From positions 1 to 5,067 of the forward strand of contig CANNLB010000308.1 in NCBI GenBank assembly GCA_947505565.1: a DNA stretch of 5,067 bases, given 5' to 3'. A program made the position numbers and the translations under genes. Source of the stretch: Acidobacteriota bacterium. Its GTDB lineage: Bacteria > Acidobacteriota > Terriglobia > Bryobacterales > Bryobacteraceae. The notes under the pieces were generated by a model that was not told the DNA's origin, searched no databases, and saw only the letters and a program-made list of their open reading frames with translations. Shown piece after piece: positions 1 through 5,067 of the stretch. How positions within the stretch are numbered: position 1 is the stretch's first letter; every line of letters begins with the position of its first letter.

Positions 1-1614
1 GTGCGGCGGAGCACCATACTCGAGCGCCTCCAACAGGAAGCCGAACTTGTTCTCCGCCTCTTCCATCGACAAGCCCAGCGCGCTAAACACCGCCGCCTGC
101 TGATCCCGCCGATGAATACGAATCGAACCCGAGCCAAGCTCCGTTCCATTCAGCACGATGTCGTACGACTTCGCCCGGCACCGCGCCGGATCCGCCGTCA
201 GCTTCTCAATGTCCTCGTCATGCACCGACGTGAACGGGTGATGCGCCGCCACCCAACGCTCGTCTTCTTCGTTCCATTCGAACATCGGGAAATCGACCAC
301 CCACACAAACCGGAAATCGGTCGGGTCCAGCAGCTTGTGCCGGTCGTTGAACTTCTGCCCGCAGTACAAGCGAAGCTGACCCGCCGCCTGTAAGACGGTA
401 TGATCCGGCAACGGACCCTTCCCTTCCCCAACCCAACCCGCCAGAATCAGCAGATCGTTTTCGCCTACGCCAGCGCGCTCCCGCACCTGCACCATCACAT
501 CGGGGAAATCACGCTCCAACCGCTTAATATCATCGAAAACACGAAGCCCCCGTTCTACGCCAAACGCCTTGAGCTCATCCCGTTCCCGGCGAGCAATCGC
601 CCCAACGTTCGGAATCACAATCGCCGCCAACGGCAGCCCCGGAGTCGCAAAGTTTTCGTCCACCGGGAACAGATCTTCAACGCAATAGAACGGCGGCAGC
701 CGCAAATCCGGCTTGTCGATCCCATAGCGGCGCATAGCTTGAGCATAGGTCAACCGCGGAAATGGCGCCTTCACCGACCCGAAACCCGCCACCTCGCACA
801 CGCGCTCCAGCAGCGGTTCGATCGTCGCAAAGATCGTCTCCTGCTGCGGAAAGCTCATCTCGAGGTCGATCTGCGTGAACTCCGGCTGCCGATCCGCCCG
901 CAAATCTTCATCGCGGAAGCAACGGACAATTTGGAAATACTTCTCAAACCCGCTGATCATCAGCAACTGCTTGAAGATCTGCGGCGACTGCGGCAACGCG
1001 TAAAACTCGCCCGGACTCAGACGCGAGGGAACCAGGAAGTCCCGCGCCCCTTCCGGAGTCGACTTCGTCATAAACGGAGTCTCGATTTCAAGGAACCCCT
1101 GGCCGTAAAGCACTTCCCGAATCGCGAAGCTAAGCTTGGACCGCAGCATGATGTTCCGCTGCATCCGCGGCCGACGCAGGTCGACATATCGATACTTCAG
1201 CCGCGCGTCTTCGCTCACCTCCACGCTATCTTCCATCGGAAACGGCGGCGTCTTGCTCTCGTTCAGTATCCAAAGCTTCTGGACGACAATCTCCACTTCG
1301 CCCGACGGAATATCCGGGTTGATCGTATCGGCGTCGCGCAACACGACCCGACCCTCGACAGCGATCACGAACTCGCTGCGCAGAATCCCGGCTTTTTCAT
1401 GAACGGCCGAGAAAGCTTCGTCGGAATGGAAGACGAGTTGCGTAACCCCTTCGCGGTCGCGGAGGTGAATGAAAATCACGCCGCCGAGGTCGCGGCGGCG
1501 ATGCACCCAACCCATCAAAAGCGAGCGAGAGCCAGCGTCGGAGGCGCGCAATTGCCCGCAAGAGTGGGTGCGGCGCAGGTCTCCCAGGAAATCCAAAGGT
1601 ACTTGTTCAGGCAT
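1..1614 (-). CDS. aspS: Aspartyl-tRNA synthetase, bacterial type (C-terminus beyond window)
   Basis: Class II synthetase that charges tRNA-Asp with aspartate in the cytoplasm. The 538 codons run without a stop from ATG 1614 to base 1; bacterial AspRS is about 590 residues, so roughly 50 are missing. Visible in order: N-terminal OB-fold anticodon-binding domain (about 15-115) with WVHRRRDLGGVIF at 37-49; YRYVDLRRP 141-149; motif 1 region FLEIETP 174-180; flipping loop TKSTPEGARDFLVPSR 183-198; QSPQIFKQLLM 209-219; motif 2 FRDEDLRADRQPEFTQID 233-250; bacterial GAD insertion about 285-430; DFPMFEW 441-447; HHPFTS 458-463; GSGSIRIH 494-501, whose Arg499 matches the aspartate-binding Arg489 of E. 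coli. The sequence stops at YGAPPH, just before motif 3 (GxDR). The start is firm: an in-frame TAG lies 13 codons upstream with no other start codon between. No clear Shine-Dalgarno sequence precedes it. Leu43 after RRRD suggests the discriminating, tRNA-Asp-only type. The end of the upstream minus-strand gene is 251 bp away, so its own promoter is possible. Confidence 0.97.
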   Translation of the reverse strand, partial: MPEQVPLDFLGDLRRTHSCGQLRASDAGSRSLLMGWVHRRRDLGGVIFIHLRDREGVTQLVFHSDEAFSAVHEKAGILRSEFVIAVEGRVVLRDADTINPDIPSGEVEIVVQKLWILNESKTPPFPMEDSVEVSEDARLKYRYVDLRRPRMQRNIMLRSKLSFAIREVLYGQGFLEIETPFMTKSTPEGARDFLVPSRLSPGEFYALPQSPQIFKQLLMISGFEKYFQIVRCFRDEDLRADRQPEFTQIDLEMSFPQQETIFATIEPLLERVCEVAGFGSVKAPFPRLTYAQAMRRYGIDKPDLRLPPFYCVEDLFPVDENFATPGLPLAAIVIPNVGAIARRERDELKAFGVERGLRVFDDIKRLERDFPDVMVQVRERAGVGENDLLILAGWVGEGKGPLPDHTVLQAAGQLRLYCGQKFNDRHKLLDPTDFRFVWVVDFPMFEWNEEDERWVAAHHPFTSVHDEDIEKLTADPARCRAKSYDIVLNGTELGSGSIRIHRRDQQAAVFSALGLSMEEAENKFGFLLEALEYGAPPH

Positions 1615-1865
1615 GGAATGAGGTAAAACGAGGCGTGGAGCCCCTAAAAAAGGCTATCCTGATAGTTTCGCAGATTGATCTCGGACCTGCACGGGGGTTC
1701 AAAAGCGAGCGGGCCCTCCACGTGCCACCACTCCGAGCATGAGAACGCTCTTCTTGCTCCTCAGTATTGCATTCTGTTGCGCACAGTCGGTCACTGTAGG
1801 GCGTGTCGGGGCAACGAGTGCCCTTTACTGCCAACTGGCCCATGAGTCAAAACGATACACGTTGT
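1615..1865. other. Intergenic gap between aspS and the broken osmC
   Basis: 251 bp with no intact gene. It separates the aspS start from the end of the OsmC-family gene and should contain the aspS promoter if aspS is transcribed on its own. I could not pick out a convincing -10/-35 pair for aspS. The gap holds an imperfect inverted repeat (1689-1725), the 5' part of a plus-strand secreted-protein ORF (from 1739), and half of a short direct repeat at the osmC end. On the minus strand, a run of six T at about 1652-1647 follows only a weak 5-bp palindrome (CTATC..GATAG, 1654-1665), so I do not call a terminator. Confidence 0.6.
1689..1725. repeat. Imperfect inverted repeat
   Basis: GCACG at 1689-1693 pairs with CGTGC at 1721-1725. 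The stem continues past one mismatch with GG/CC and a possible G-U pair, leaving a loop of about 19 nt. There is no T-run on either side, so it is not a simple intrinsic terminator. It lies 13 nt before the ATG of the secreted-protein remnant and about 75-110 nt upstream of aspS. It could be an operator or leader hairpin, or chance in GC-rich DNA. Confidence 0.25.
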
Positions 1866-1895
1866 CTAACGATACGTTTCAGGCTCGATCCGCAT
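1739..1895 (+). pseudogene. Possible N-terminal remnant of a secreted or outer-membrane protein gene
   Basis: The ATG at 1739 opens a frame starting MRTLFLLLSIAFCCAQSVTVG: a short charged end, a hydrophobic core and a plausible signal-peptidase site after Ala15 (CCA|QS). About 20 residues later it reads HESKRYTLSNDTF. From memory, this pattern (signal peptide, then SVxVG, then KRY) resembles the start of small beta-barrel outer-membrane proteins seen in Acidobacteriota. That is an impression, not a database match. The frame stays open to 2146, but from 1866 onward it is antisense to the osmC coding sequence and becomes low-complexity Pro/Ser/Arg, which is a shadow and not a barrel. Any real coding content therefore ends near 1865-1895, and the rest of the gene is missing. 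No good ribosome-binding site precedes the ATG. It could be a relic or a chance ORF; the end coordinate is approximate. Confidence 0.35.
1851..1875. repeat. Short direct repeat at the 3' end of osmC
   Basis: AACGATAC occurs at 1851-1858 and again at 1868-1875, nine bases apart, straddling the osmC stop codon (1868-1866). Read on the minus strand, the flanks also match partly: AACG-TATCGTT..GAC is followed by AACGTGTATCGTTTTGAC. This looks like a tandem near-duplication of about 15-18 bp. It may mark slippage or an old junction between the osmC end and the plus-strand remnant. Confidence 0.4.
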
Positions 1896-2338
1896 ATCGC
1901 TCCGCACCGAATTCGCCCAAAAGCACTCGCGATGCGCCTGCTCATGCAGCCCCGCAAACTCTTCATCGCTCGGCAGCCTCTCCCCCGGAAACTGGCACCG
2001 CGGCCGCGGTGTCACCGTCGCCACCACCATCCGCTCCGCCGCGTCCTTCGCCATCTCCCCCTCCGCGCCGCATCCCGATAGGAATCGACGCAGAACCCAG
2101 CCGCCGCCACAATCGGCAAAAAACAAAAGATATGGCAACTCGCTAGCGAAGCCACGAAAAGTTCCTCCGGATCCACCGCGCTCGGGTCAGCGAACGGCAC
2201 ACGCACAACATGCAGCGACGACGACATCGCCACGCTCGCCCCGCCTTCGAAAGCCGCTTCATGACGCCGGGAGTAGCGGTTATCGACAAACCGCTCCTCC
2301 CCCCGCCGCCACGCAATCGCCGCCGAATGCACCGCCAT
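1866..2338 (-). pseudogene. OsmC-family protein gene, frameshifted
   Basis: OsmC/Ohr-family proteins are small cytoplasmic thiol peroxidases that reduce organic hydroperoxides using two conserved cysteines. The frame from ATG 2338 gives MAVHSAAIAWRRG, DNRYSRRHEAAFEGG (19-33), VDPEELFVASLASCH (55-69, first conserved Cys68) and AGFCVDSYRDAA (80-91), all typical of the family. After codon 91 it reads into a basic Arg/Trp tail and stops at 2012, giving 108 residues. The family sequence resumes in another frame: GEMAKDAAERM, TPRPRCQFPGE, LHEQAHRECFWANSV (second Cys, codon 1925-1923), stop TAG 1868-1866. The break lies within about 2072-2055, in GCGGCGCGGAGGGGG. Removing two bases (an extra CG) restores a 156-residue protein with natural spacing; adding one base also restores the frame. 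Trp in FWANSV and Pro in VTPRP replace residues I recall as Ile and Leu, hinting at decay. The ATG overlaps the hisS stop by one base (TAATG), with GGGAG 9 nt upstream, so translation would be coupled to hisS. Confidence 0.85.
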
Positions 2339-3585
2339 TACCCCAAGCTCCCAGCTAACTCCACCGCCGTCACCGGCACCTGCTCCCCGGTCGCCAAATT
2401 CTTCAGCCCAAACCGACCGGAAGCAATCTCATCATCGCCAATCAACAAAGCAAAACGCGCCCCCGACTTACTCGCCAGTTCGAGTAACTTCTTGAACTTA
2501 CCCGCCGGCGCCACCTCCACGCTTCTGCCCGCCAACCGCAAGCCCTTCGCCATCCGCGCCCCGGCGTTGAAAGCATCCTCTGTCATCGGTGCCACAAAAA
2601 GATCCAACGACTTCGGCTCAAACCCATCCGGCTTGGCATCCTCCACCGCCATCAACAACCGGTCCTGGCCAATCGAAAACCCAATCCCCGGCGCAGGCAC
2701 CTTCGACCCCAACGACTCCGCCAGCCCGTTGTATCGGCCCCCCCCACAAATCGCATTCTGCGCCCCCAACGCCCCATGCAAAAACTCAAACGTTGTGTGC
2801 GTGTAGTAATCCAACCCCCGCACCAGCCGCGGATTCACCTCGTAAGCGATCCCCCTATCGGTCAAGTAACGGCACACCGCCGCGAAGTGATCCCGACAAG
2901 TATCGTTCAAAAAGTCATGAATATTGGGCAGCTTCTCGACAATCGGCTGATCCTGCGCGTCTTTCGAATCGAGCACCCGCAACGGATTCGTCACGGCCCG
3001 CCGCTGCGAATCCACTGACAACTCCGGCAGATGCGCCGATAGACGTTCTTTCAGTTCCGCCACATACCGCCCCCGCGATTCCGGATCACCAACAGAGTTA
3101 ATCAGCAATCGGGAATCATGAATTCCACACGAACCCAGCAACGCTGCTACTAACTCAATGATCTCAGCATCGAGCACCGGCGAATCGTGCCCAATCGCCT
3201 CGGCCCCAATCTGGAAAAATTGCCGATAACGACCCTTCTGCGGGCGCTCCCGCCGAAACATCGGCCCCAGATAGTAGAGCCGCTTCGTCCCCGGAATCTG
3301 GTCCATCCGGTGCTCAATGTAAGCCCGAATCACCGACGCCGTATTCTCCGGCCGCAGCGTCAGCTTCGAGCCGTCCTTATCGTCGAAGGTATACATCTCC
3401 TTTGAAACGATGTCCGTCTCCTCGCCGACGCCCCGCGAAAACAGCGCCGTCTCCTCAAAAATCGGGGTCCGAATCTCGTGGTAGTTGAATGAGCGAAACA
3501 CCTCCCGCGCCGTCGCCTCCACCTGATTCCAAACGCCCGAAACCGGGGGCAGAATATCCCGAGTGCCCTTAACTGCTTTGATCAT
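2338..3585 (-). CDS. hisS: Histidyl-tRNA synthetase
   Basis: Class II synthetase that joins histidine to tRNA-His using ATP; cytoplasmic, normally a homodimer. The 415 residues are a usual bacterial length and the gene appears intact. N-terminal KGTRDILPP 6-14; motif 1 region RTPIFEETALFSRGVGEETD 39-58; TLRPENTA 76-83; motif 2 FRRERPQKGRYRQFFQIGAE 110-129; HisA LVRGLDYYTHTTFEF 254-268, with Arg256 matching the catalytic Arg259 of E. coli; HisB GGGRYNGL 281-288; motif 3 GIGFSIGQDRLLM 300-312 with Arg309. Motif 3 has Asp308 where Glu is more usual, a conservative change. The C-terminal anticodon-binding domain spans about 328-412 (LDLFVAPM, AGKFKKLLELASKSGARFALLIGDDE). The start overlaps the upstream gamma-CA-like gene by 17 nt, and the stop shares a base with the osmC ATG, so the three genes probably form one transcript. 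The Shine-Dalgarno sequence is weak (AGGA about 12 nt before the ATG). No T-box leader is seen. The HisB glycines are encoded across a run of eight G (2745-2738). Confidence 0.98.
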   Translation of the reverse strand: MIKAVKGTRDILPPVSGVWNQVEATAREVFRSFNYHEIRTPIFEETALFSRGVGEETDIVSKEMYTFDDKDGSKLTLRPENTASVIRAYIEHRMDQIPGTKRLYYLGPMFRRERPQKGRYRQFFQIGAEAIGHDSPVLDAEIIELVAALLGSCGIHDSRLLINSVGDPESRGRYVAELKERLSAHLPELSVDSQRRAVTNPLRVLDSKDAQDQPIVEKLPNIHDFLNDTCRDHFAAVCRYLTDRGIAYEVNPRLVRGLDYYTHTTFEFLHGALGAQNAICGGGRYNGLAESLGSKVPAPGIGFSIGQDRLLMAVEDAKPDGFEPKSLDLFVAPMTEDAFNAGARMAKGLRLAGRSVEVAPAGKFKKLLELASKSGARFALLIGDDEIASGRFGLKNLATGEQVPVTAVELAGSLG

Positions 3586-4087
3586 TCTTGTAAGTTTGTC
3601 CTAAGTTAACGTAGTGCGCCGCATTCTTACGGAAGCGCTCCTGCTCCTCCGCCGAAACATCCCGCCGCAGTTTCGCCGGCACCCCCATCACGAGTGACCC
3701 CGGCGGAACCTGCATCCCTTCCGGCACCAGCGACCCCGCCGCCACCACCGACCCCCGCCCCACCCGAGCCCCGTTCAGCACAATCGCCCCAATCCCGATC
3801 AGCGAATCGTCTTCAATCACGCAACCATGCAACACCACCGCGTGGCCCACCGTCACCCGCTCGCCCACATGACACTCATGCAGCAGGTGCTCCACATGCA
3901 CCACCGCGTTGTCCTGAATGTTCGAATCGTCGCCAATAAAAATCTTGTTCACGTCGCCGCGCAACGTCGCGTTCGGCCAAATGCTTACCCGCTCGCCGAG
4001 TGTCACCTGCCCAATCACAACCGCGGCCGGGTCAACATAGGCCGAATCGGCCACCGTGGGGAGATTGTTTTTAAATGCGCGAATCAT
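3569..4087 (-). CDS. Gamma-carbonic-anhydrase-like hexapeptide (left-handed beta-helix) protein
   Basis: A 172-residue protein of the YrdA/PaaY/CaiE-like branch of gamma-class carbonic anhydrases, likely a cytoplasmic trimer binding metal between subunits. Hexapeptide repeats forming the left-handed helix run from about 20 to 140 (VVIGQVTLGERVSIWPNATLRGD, IGIGAIVLNGARVG, VMGVPAKLRRD). Metal ligands fit the Cam pattern: His64 (VVH), His82 (GHAVV) and His87 (LHGC), with the correct 5-residue spacing of the last two. Arg43 and Asp45 (RGD) and Asn56, Gln58, Asp59 match other active-site positions of Cam. The acidic loop and proton-shuttle glutamates of Cam (Glu62, Glu84) are absent, as in other short members, so carbonic anhydrase activity is not assured. 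A short alpha-helical tail follows (SAEEQERFRKNAAHYVNLG, 145-163). The gene is first in an apparent operon with hisS, overlapping it by 17 nt. No Shine-Dalgarno sequence is seen; the ATG follows a pyrimidine stretch. Alternatives are another acyltransferase-like hexapeptide protein, but the three histidines favour this family. Confidence 0.93.
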   Translation of the reverse strand: MIRAFKNNLPTVADSAYVDPAAVVIGQVTLGERVSIWPNATLRGDVNKIFIGDDSNIQDNAVVHVEHLLHECHVGERVTVGHAVVLHGCVIEDDSLIGIGAIVLNGARVGRGSVVAAGSLVPEGMQVPPGSLVMGVPAKLRRDVSAEEQERFRKNAAHYVNLGQTYKNDQSS

Positions 4088-4102
4088 GAGGAGGAATCCC
4101 TT

Positions 4103-4108
4103 ATTATC
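4103..4108 (-). promoter_or_regulatory. Candidate -10 box for the gamma-CA/hisS/osmC operon
   Basis: GATAAT on the minus strand ends 15 bases before the ATG at 4087, which would put the transcription start about 9-10 nt before the start codon. The leader would be very short and pyrimidine-rich, with no Shine-Dalgarno sequence. No good -35 box is found at 16-18 bp spacing. The call rests on the -10 match and the lack of room, since the divergent gene starts at 4135. Confidence 0.4.
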
Positions 4109-4122
4109 GCGCAGGGCTCCAC

Positions 4123-4128
4123 TACAAT
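4123..4128 (+). promoter_or_regulatory. Candidate -10 box for a leaderless peptidase mRNA
   Basis: TACAAT, one base from the TATAAT consensus, lies exactly six bases before the ATG at 4135. Transcription would begin at or next to the A of the start codon, giving a leaderless message. AGGAG (4129-4133) also precedes the ATG, but with only one base between it is too close for normal Shine-Dalgarno use. No clear -35 box is seen (CTTATT at 4100-4105 is poor). Confidence 0.45.
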
Positions 4129-4134
4129 AGGAGA

Positions 4135-5067
4135 ATGCTGCGGATTCTTTGTCTCTGGGCCGCTCTCGCCGTTAGTCTGACGGCAGCTAAGCCATTTGAT
4201 GTCGATGGACTCATGCGGATGAAACGTCTATCGGACCCTCAACTCTCTCCCGACGGAAAAACCGTCATCTTCGTCATCCAGAACGTCGACCTAGCCGAGA
4301 ATAAAAAGACGAGTCAGATCTACAGAATCCCCCTCGACGGCGGCCCCCCCTTCGTCCTCACCACCGAAGGCAACAACGACCGACCCCGCTGGGCCCCCGA
4401 TTCCAAGAAAATTGCCTACATCTCTGACCGCGGCGGCTCCTCCCAAATCTGGATGATGAACTCGGACGGCACCAGCGCCAAGTCCGTCACCAAAATTGCC
4501 ACCGAAGCCGCCGGCCTTACCTTCTTCCCCGACGGCAAAAAGCTGCTTTTCGTTAGCGAAGTCTATCCCGAATGCACCGACGAAGCCTGCAACGAAAAAA
4601 AACTTTCCGACGATAAAGCCAGCAAAACTAAAGCCCGCGTCTACACGTCCCTCCTCTACCGCCACTGGACCACCTGGCAATCCAAACGTCGTAGTCATCT
4701 TCTGGTTGTACCCGTCGAAGGCGGCCTCAGTAAGGACCTAACCCCCGGACCCTTCGAAGTGCCCACCTTTTCGCTCGGCGGACCCGATGGCTACGCCATC
4801 TCCCCCGATTCGAGAGAGGTCTGCTACGTCGTCAACACCGACGTCGACCAGGCCCTCTCCACAAACAGCAACCTCTACACCATCTCCCCCGATGGTGGCG
4901 AGGCCACCAAGATCACCACCACTCCCGGTGCCGACGTGTCTCCCGCCTACTCCCCCGATGGCCAGTGGATCGCCTGGCGCGCCCAGAAAACCGCCGGTTA
5001 CGAAGCCGACCGTTGGCGCCTCTTCGTCATGAAACGCTCCGAAGGAAAAGCCCGCGATCTCACCGAT
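4135..5067 (+). CDS. Secreted S9-family peptidase (DPP5/acylaminoacyl-peptidase-like), N-terminal part
   Basis: 311 codons are open to the right edge. The family is usually about 650-700 residues, so this is the beta-propeller half. The alpha/beta-hydrolase domain with the Ser-Asp-His triad lies beyond the window. Residues 1-18 (MLRILCLWAALAVSLTAA) form a signal peptide, so the enzyme is probably periplasmic or secreted and removes dipeptides or acyl-amino acids from peptides. Propeller (WD40/PD40-like) strands are seen as LSPDGKTVIFV 37-47, WAPDSKKIAYISD 86-98, FFPDGKKLLFVSE 130-142, ISPDSREVCYVVN 222-234 and YSPDGQWIAWRAQ 272-284. Family-typical stretches are LLYRHWTTWQSKRRSHL 173-189, FEVPTFSLGG 207-216 and AGYEADRWRLFV 287-298. 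Cys147 and Cys152 (PECTDEAC) could form a disulfide after export. The ATG is the only start: upstream in frame there is a TGA at 4087-4089 and no other start codon. It is divergent from the gamma-CA-like gene with a 47-bp gap. Substrate preference cannot be judged without the catalytic half. Confidence 0.95.
   Translation, partial: MLRILCLWAALAVSLTAAKPFDVDGLMRMKRLSDPQLSPDGKTVIFVIQNVDLAENKKTSQIYRIPLDGGPPFVLTTEGNNDRPRWAPDSKKIAYISDRGGSSQIWMMNSDGTSAKSVTKIATEAAGLTFFPDGKKLLFVSEVYPECTDEACNEKKLSDDKASKTKARVYTSLLYRHWTTWQSKRRSHLLVVPVEGGLSKDLTPGPFEVPTFSLGGPDGYAISPDSREVCYVVNTDVDQALSTNSNLYTISPDGGEATKITTTPGADVSPAYSPDGQWIAWRAQKTAGYEADRWRLFVMKRSEGKARDLTD

Noticed and set aside
400..1626. A long open frame (408 codons) on the plus strand.
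   Set aside because: It lies antisense to aspS. The translation is Arg/His/Pro-rich with no family features, while the minus strand encodes an unmistakable AspRS.
1647..1665. CTATC..GATAG palindrome followed by six T on the minus strand, as a possible terminator.
   Set aside because: The stem is only five AT-rich pairs around a two-base loop, too weak for a terminator or a confident operator.
1722..1729. GGTGGCAC on the minus strand, upstream of aspS, matches the core of the T-box motif (GGTGGNAC).
   Set aside because: The rest of the T-box consensus does not match, no specifier stem or terminator with a T-run is seen, and the distance is short. Eight bases are not enough.
1607..1843. A 78-codon minus-strand frame filling the gap before aspS.
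   Set aside because: No recognisable domain, signal or membrane segment, no ribosome-binding site, and it overlaps the aspS start. Probably chance.
2210..3101. Plus-strand open frames of 170-198 codons over hisS.
   Set aside because: They are antisense to intact hisS and are Pro/Ser/Ala-rich, as expected from complementing G-ending codons.
4291..4741. Open frames on both strands over the peptidase gene, including a Gly/Val-rich minus-strand one.
   Set aside because: They are shadows of the peptidase reading frame, which has a signal peptide, propeller repeats and family motifs.
1..5067. Search for a new system: arrays, repeats, defence genes, integrases, tRNAs, riboswitches.
   Set aside because: No regular repeats, no recombinase or transposase, no tRNA-like fold and no unknown conserved gene cluster were visible. 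Apart from the osmC/stump region the window is housekeeping DNA.

Overview
The window looks like ordinary bacterial chromosome: GC-rich housekeeping DNA with one visible spot of gene decay. A likely source is an Acidobacteriota-type genome (Bryobacter/Solibacter-like). This is inferred from the secreted S9 peptidase type, from a small signal-peptide ORF resembling the N-termini of outer-membrane proteins common in that group, and from general protein flavour. No marker in the window proves the taxonomy.

Layout. On the minus strand, reading right to left, there is a compact cluster: a gamma-carbonic-anhydrase-like left-handed beta-helix protein (4087..3569), then hisS (3585..2338, overlapping it by 17 nt), then an OsmC-family gene (2338..1866) whose ATG shares one base with the hisS stop (TAATG). 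The OsmC reading frame is broken between its two conserved cysteines, so it is either a pseudogene or a sequencing error. A 251-bp gap follows (1615..1865). It holds, on the plus strand, the start of a small secreted-protein ORF that looks like a truncated remnant. Next comes aspS on the minus strand (1614..1), which runs off the left edge just before motif 3. On the plus strand, from 4135 to the right edge, is the N-terminal half of a secreted S9-family (DPP5/acylaminoacyl-peptidase-like) serine peptidase, divergent from the carbonic-anhydrase-like gene across only 47 bp.

How the genes relate. hisS and aspS make histidyl- and aspartyl-tRNA and are neighbours in many bacteria. Here the pair is separated by the broken osmC and the remnant. 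The gamma-CA-like protein, HisRS and OsmC overlap tightly enough to be co-transcribed and translationally coupled. The peptidase is a separate, probably exported, peptide-degrading enzyme. The 47-bp divergent region carries two back-to-back -10-like boxes. They would start the peptidase mRNA at its ATG (leaderless) and give the carbonic-anhydrase-like gene a leader of about 9 nt.

No mobile element, CRISPR array, rRNA or tRNA gene is visible, and I found no convincing new biological system. The observations most worth checking are the osmC frameshift, the secreted-protein remnant beside it, the leaderless divergent promoter, and a C-over-G bias of the plus strand that persists whichever strand is coding.
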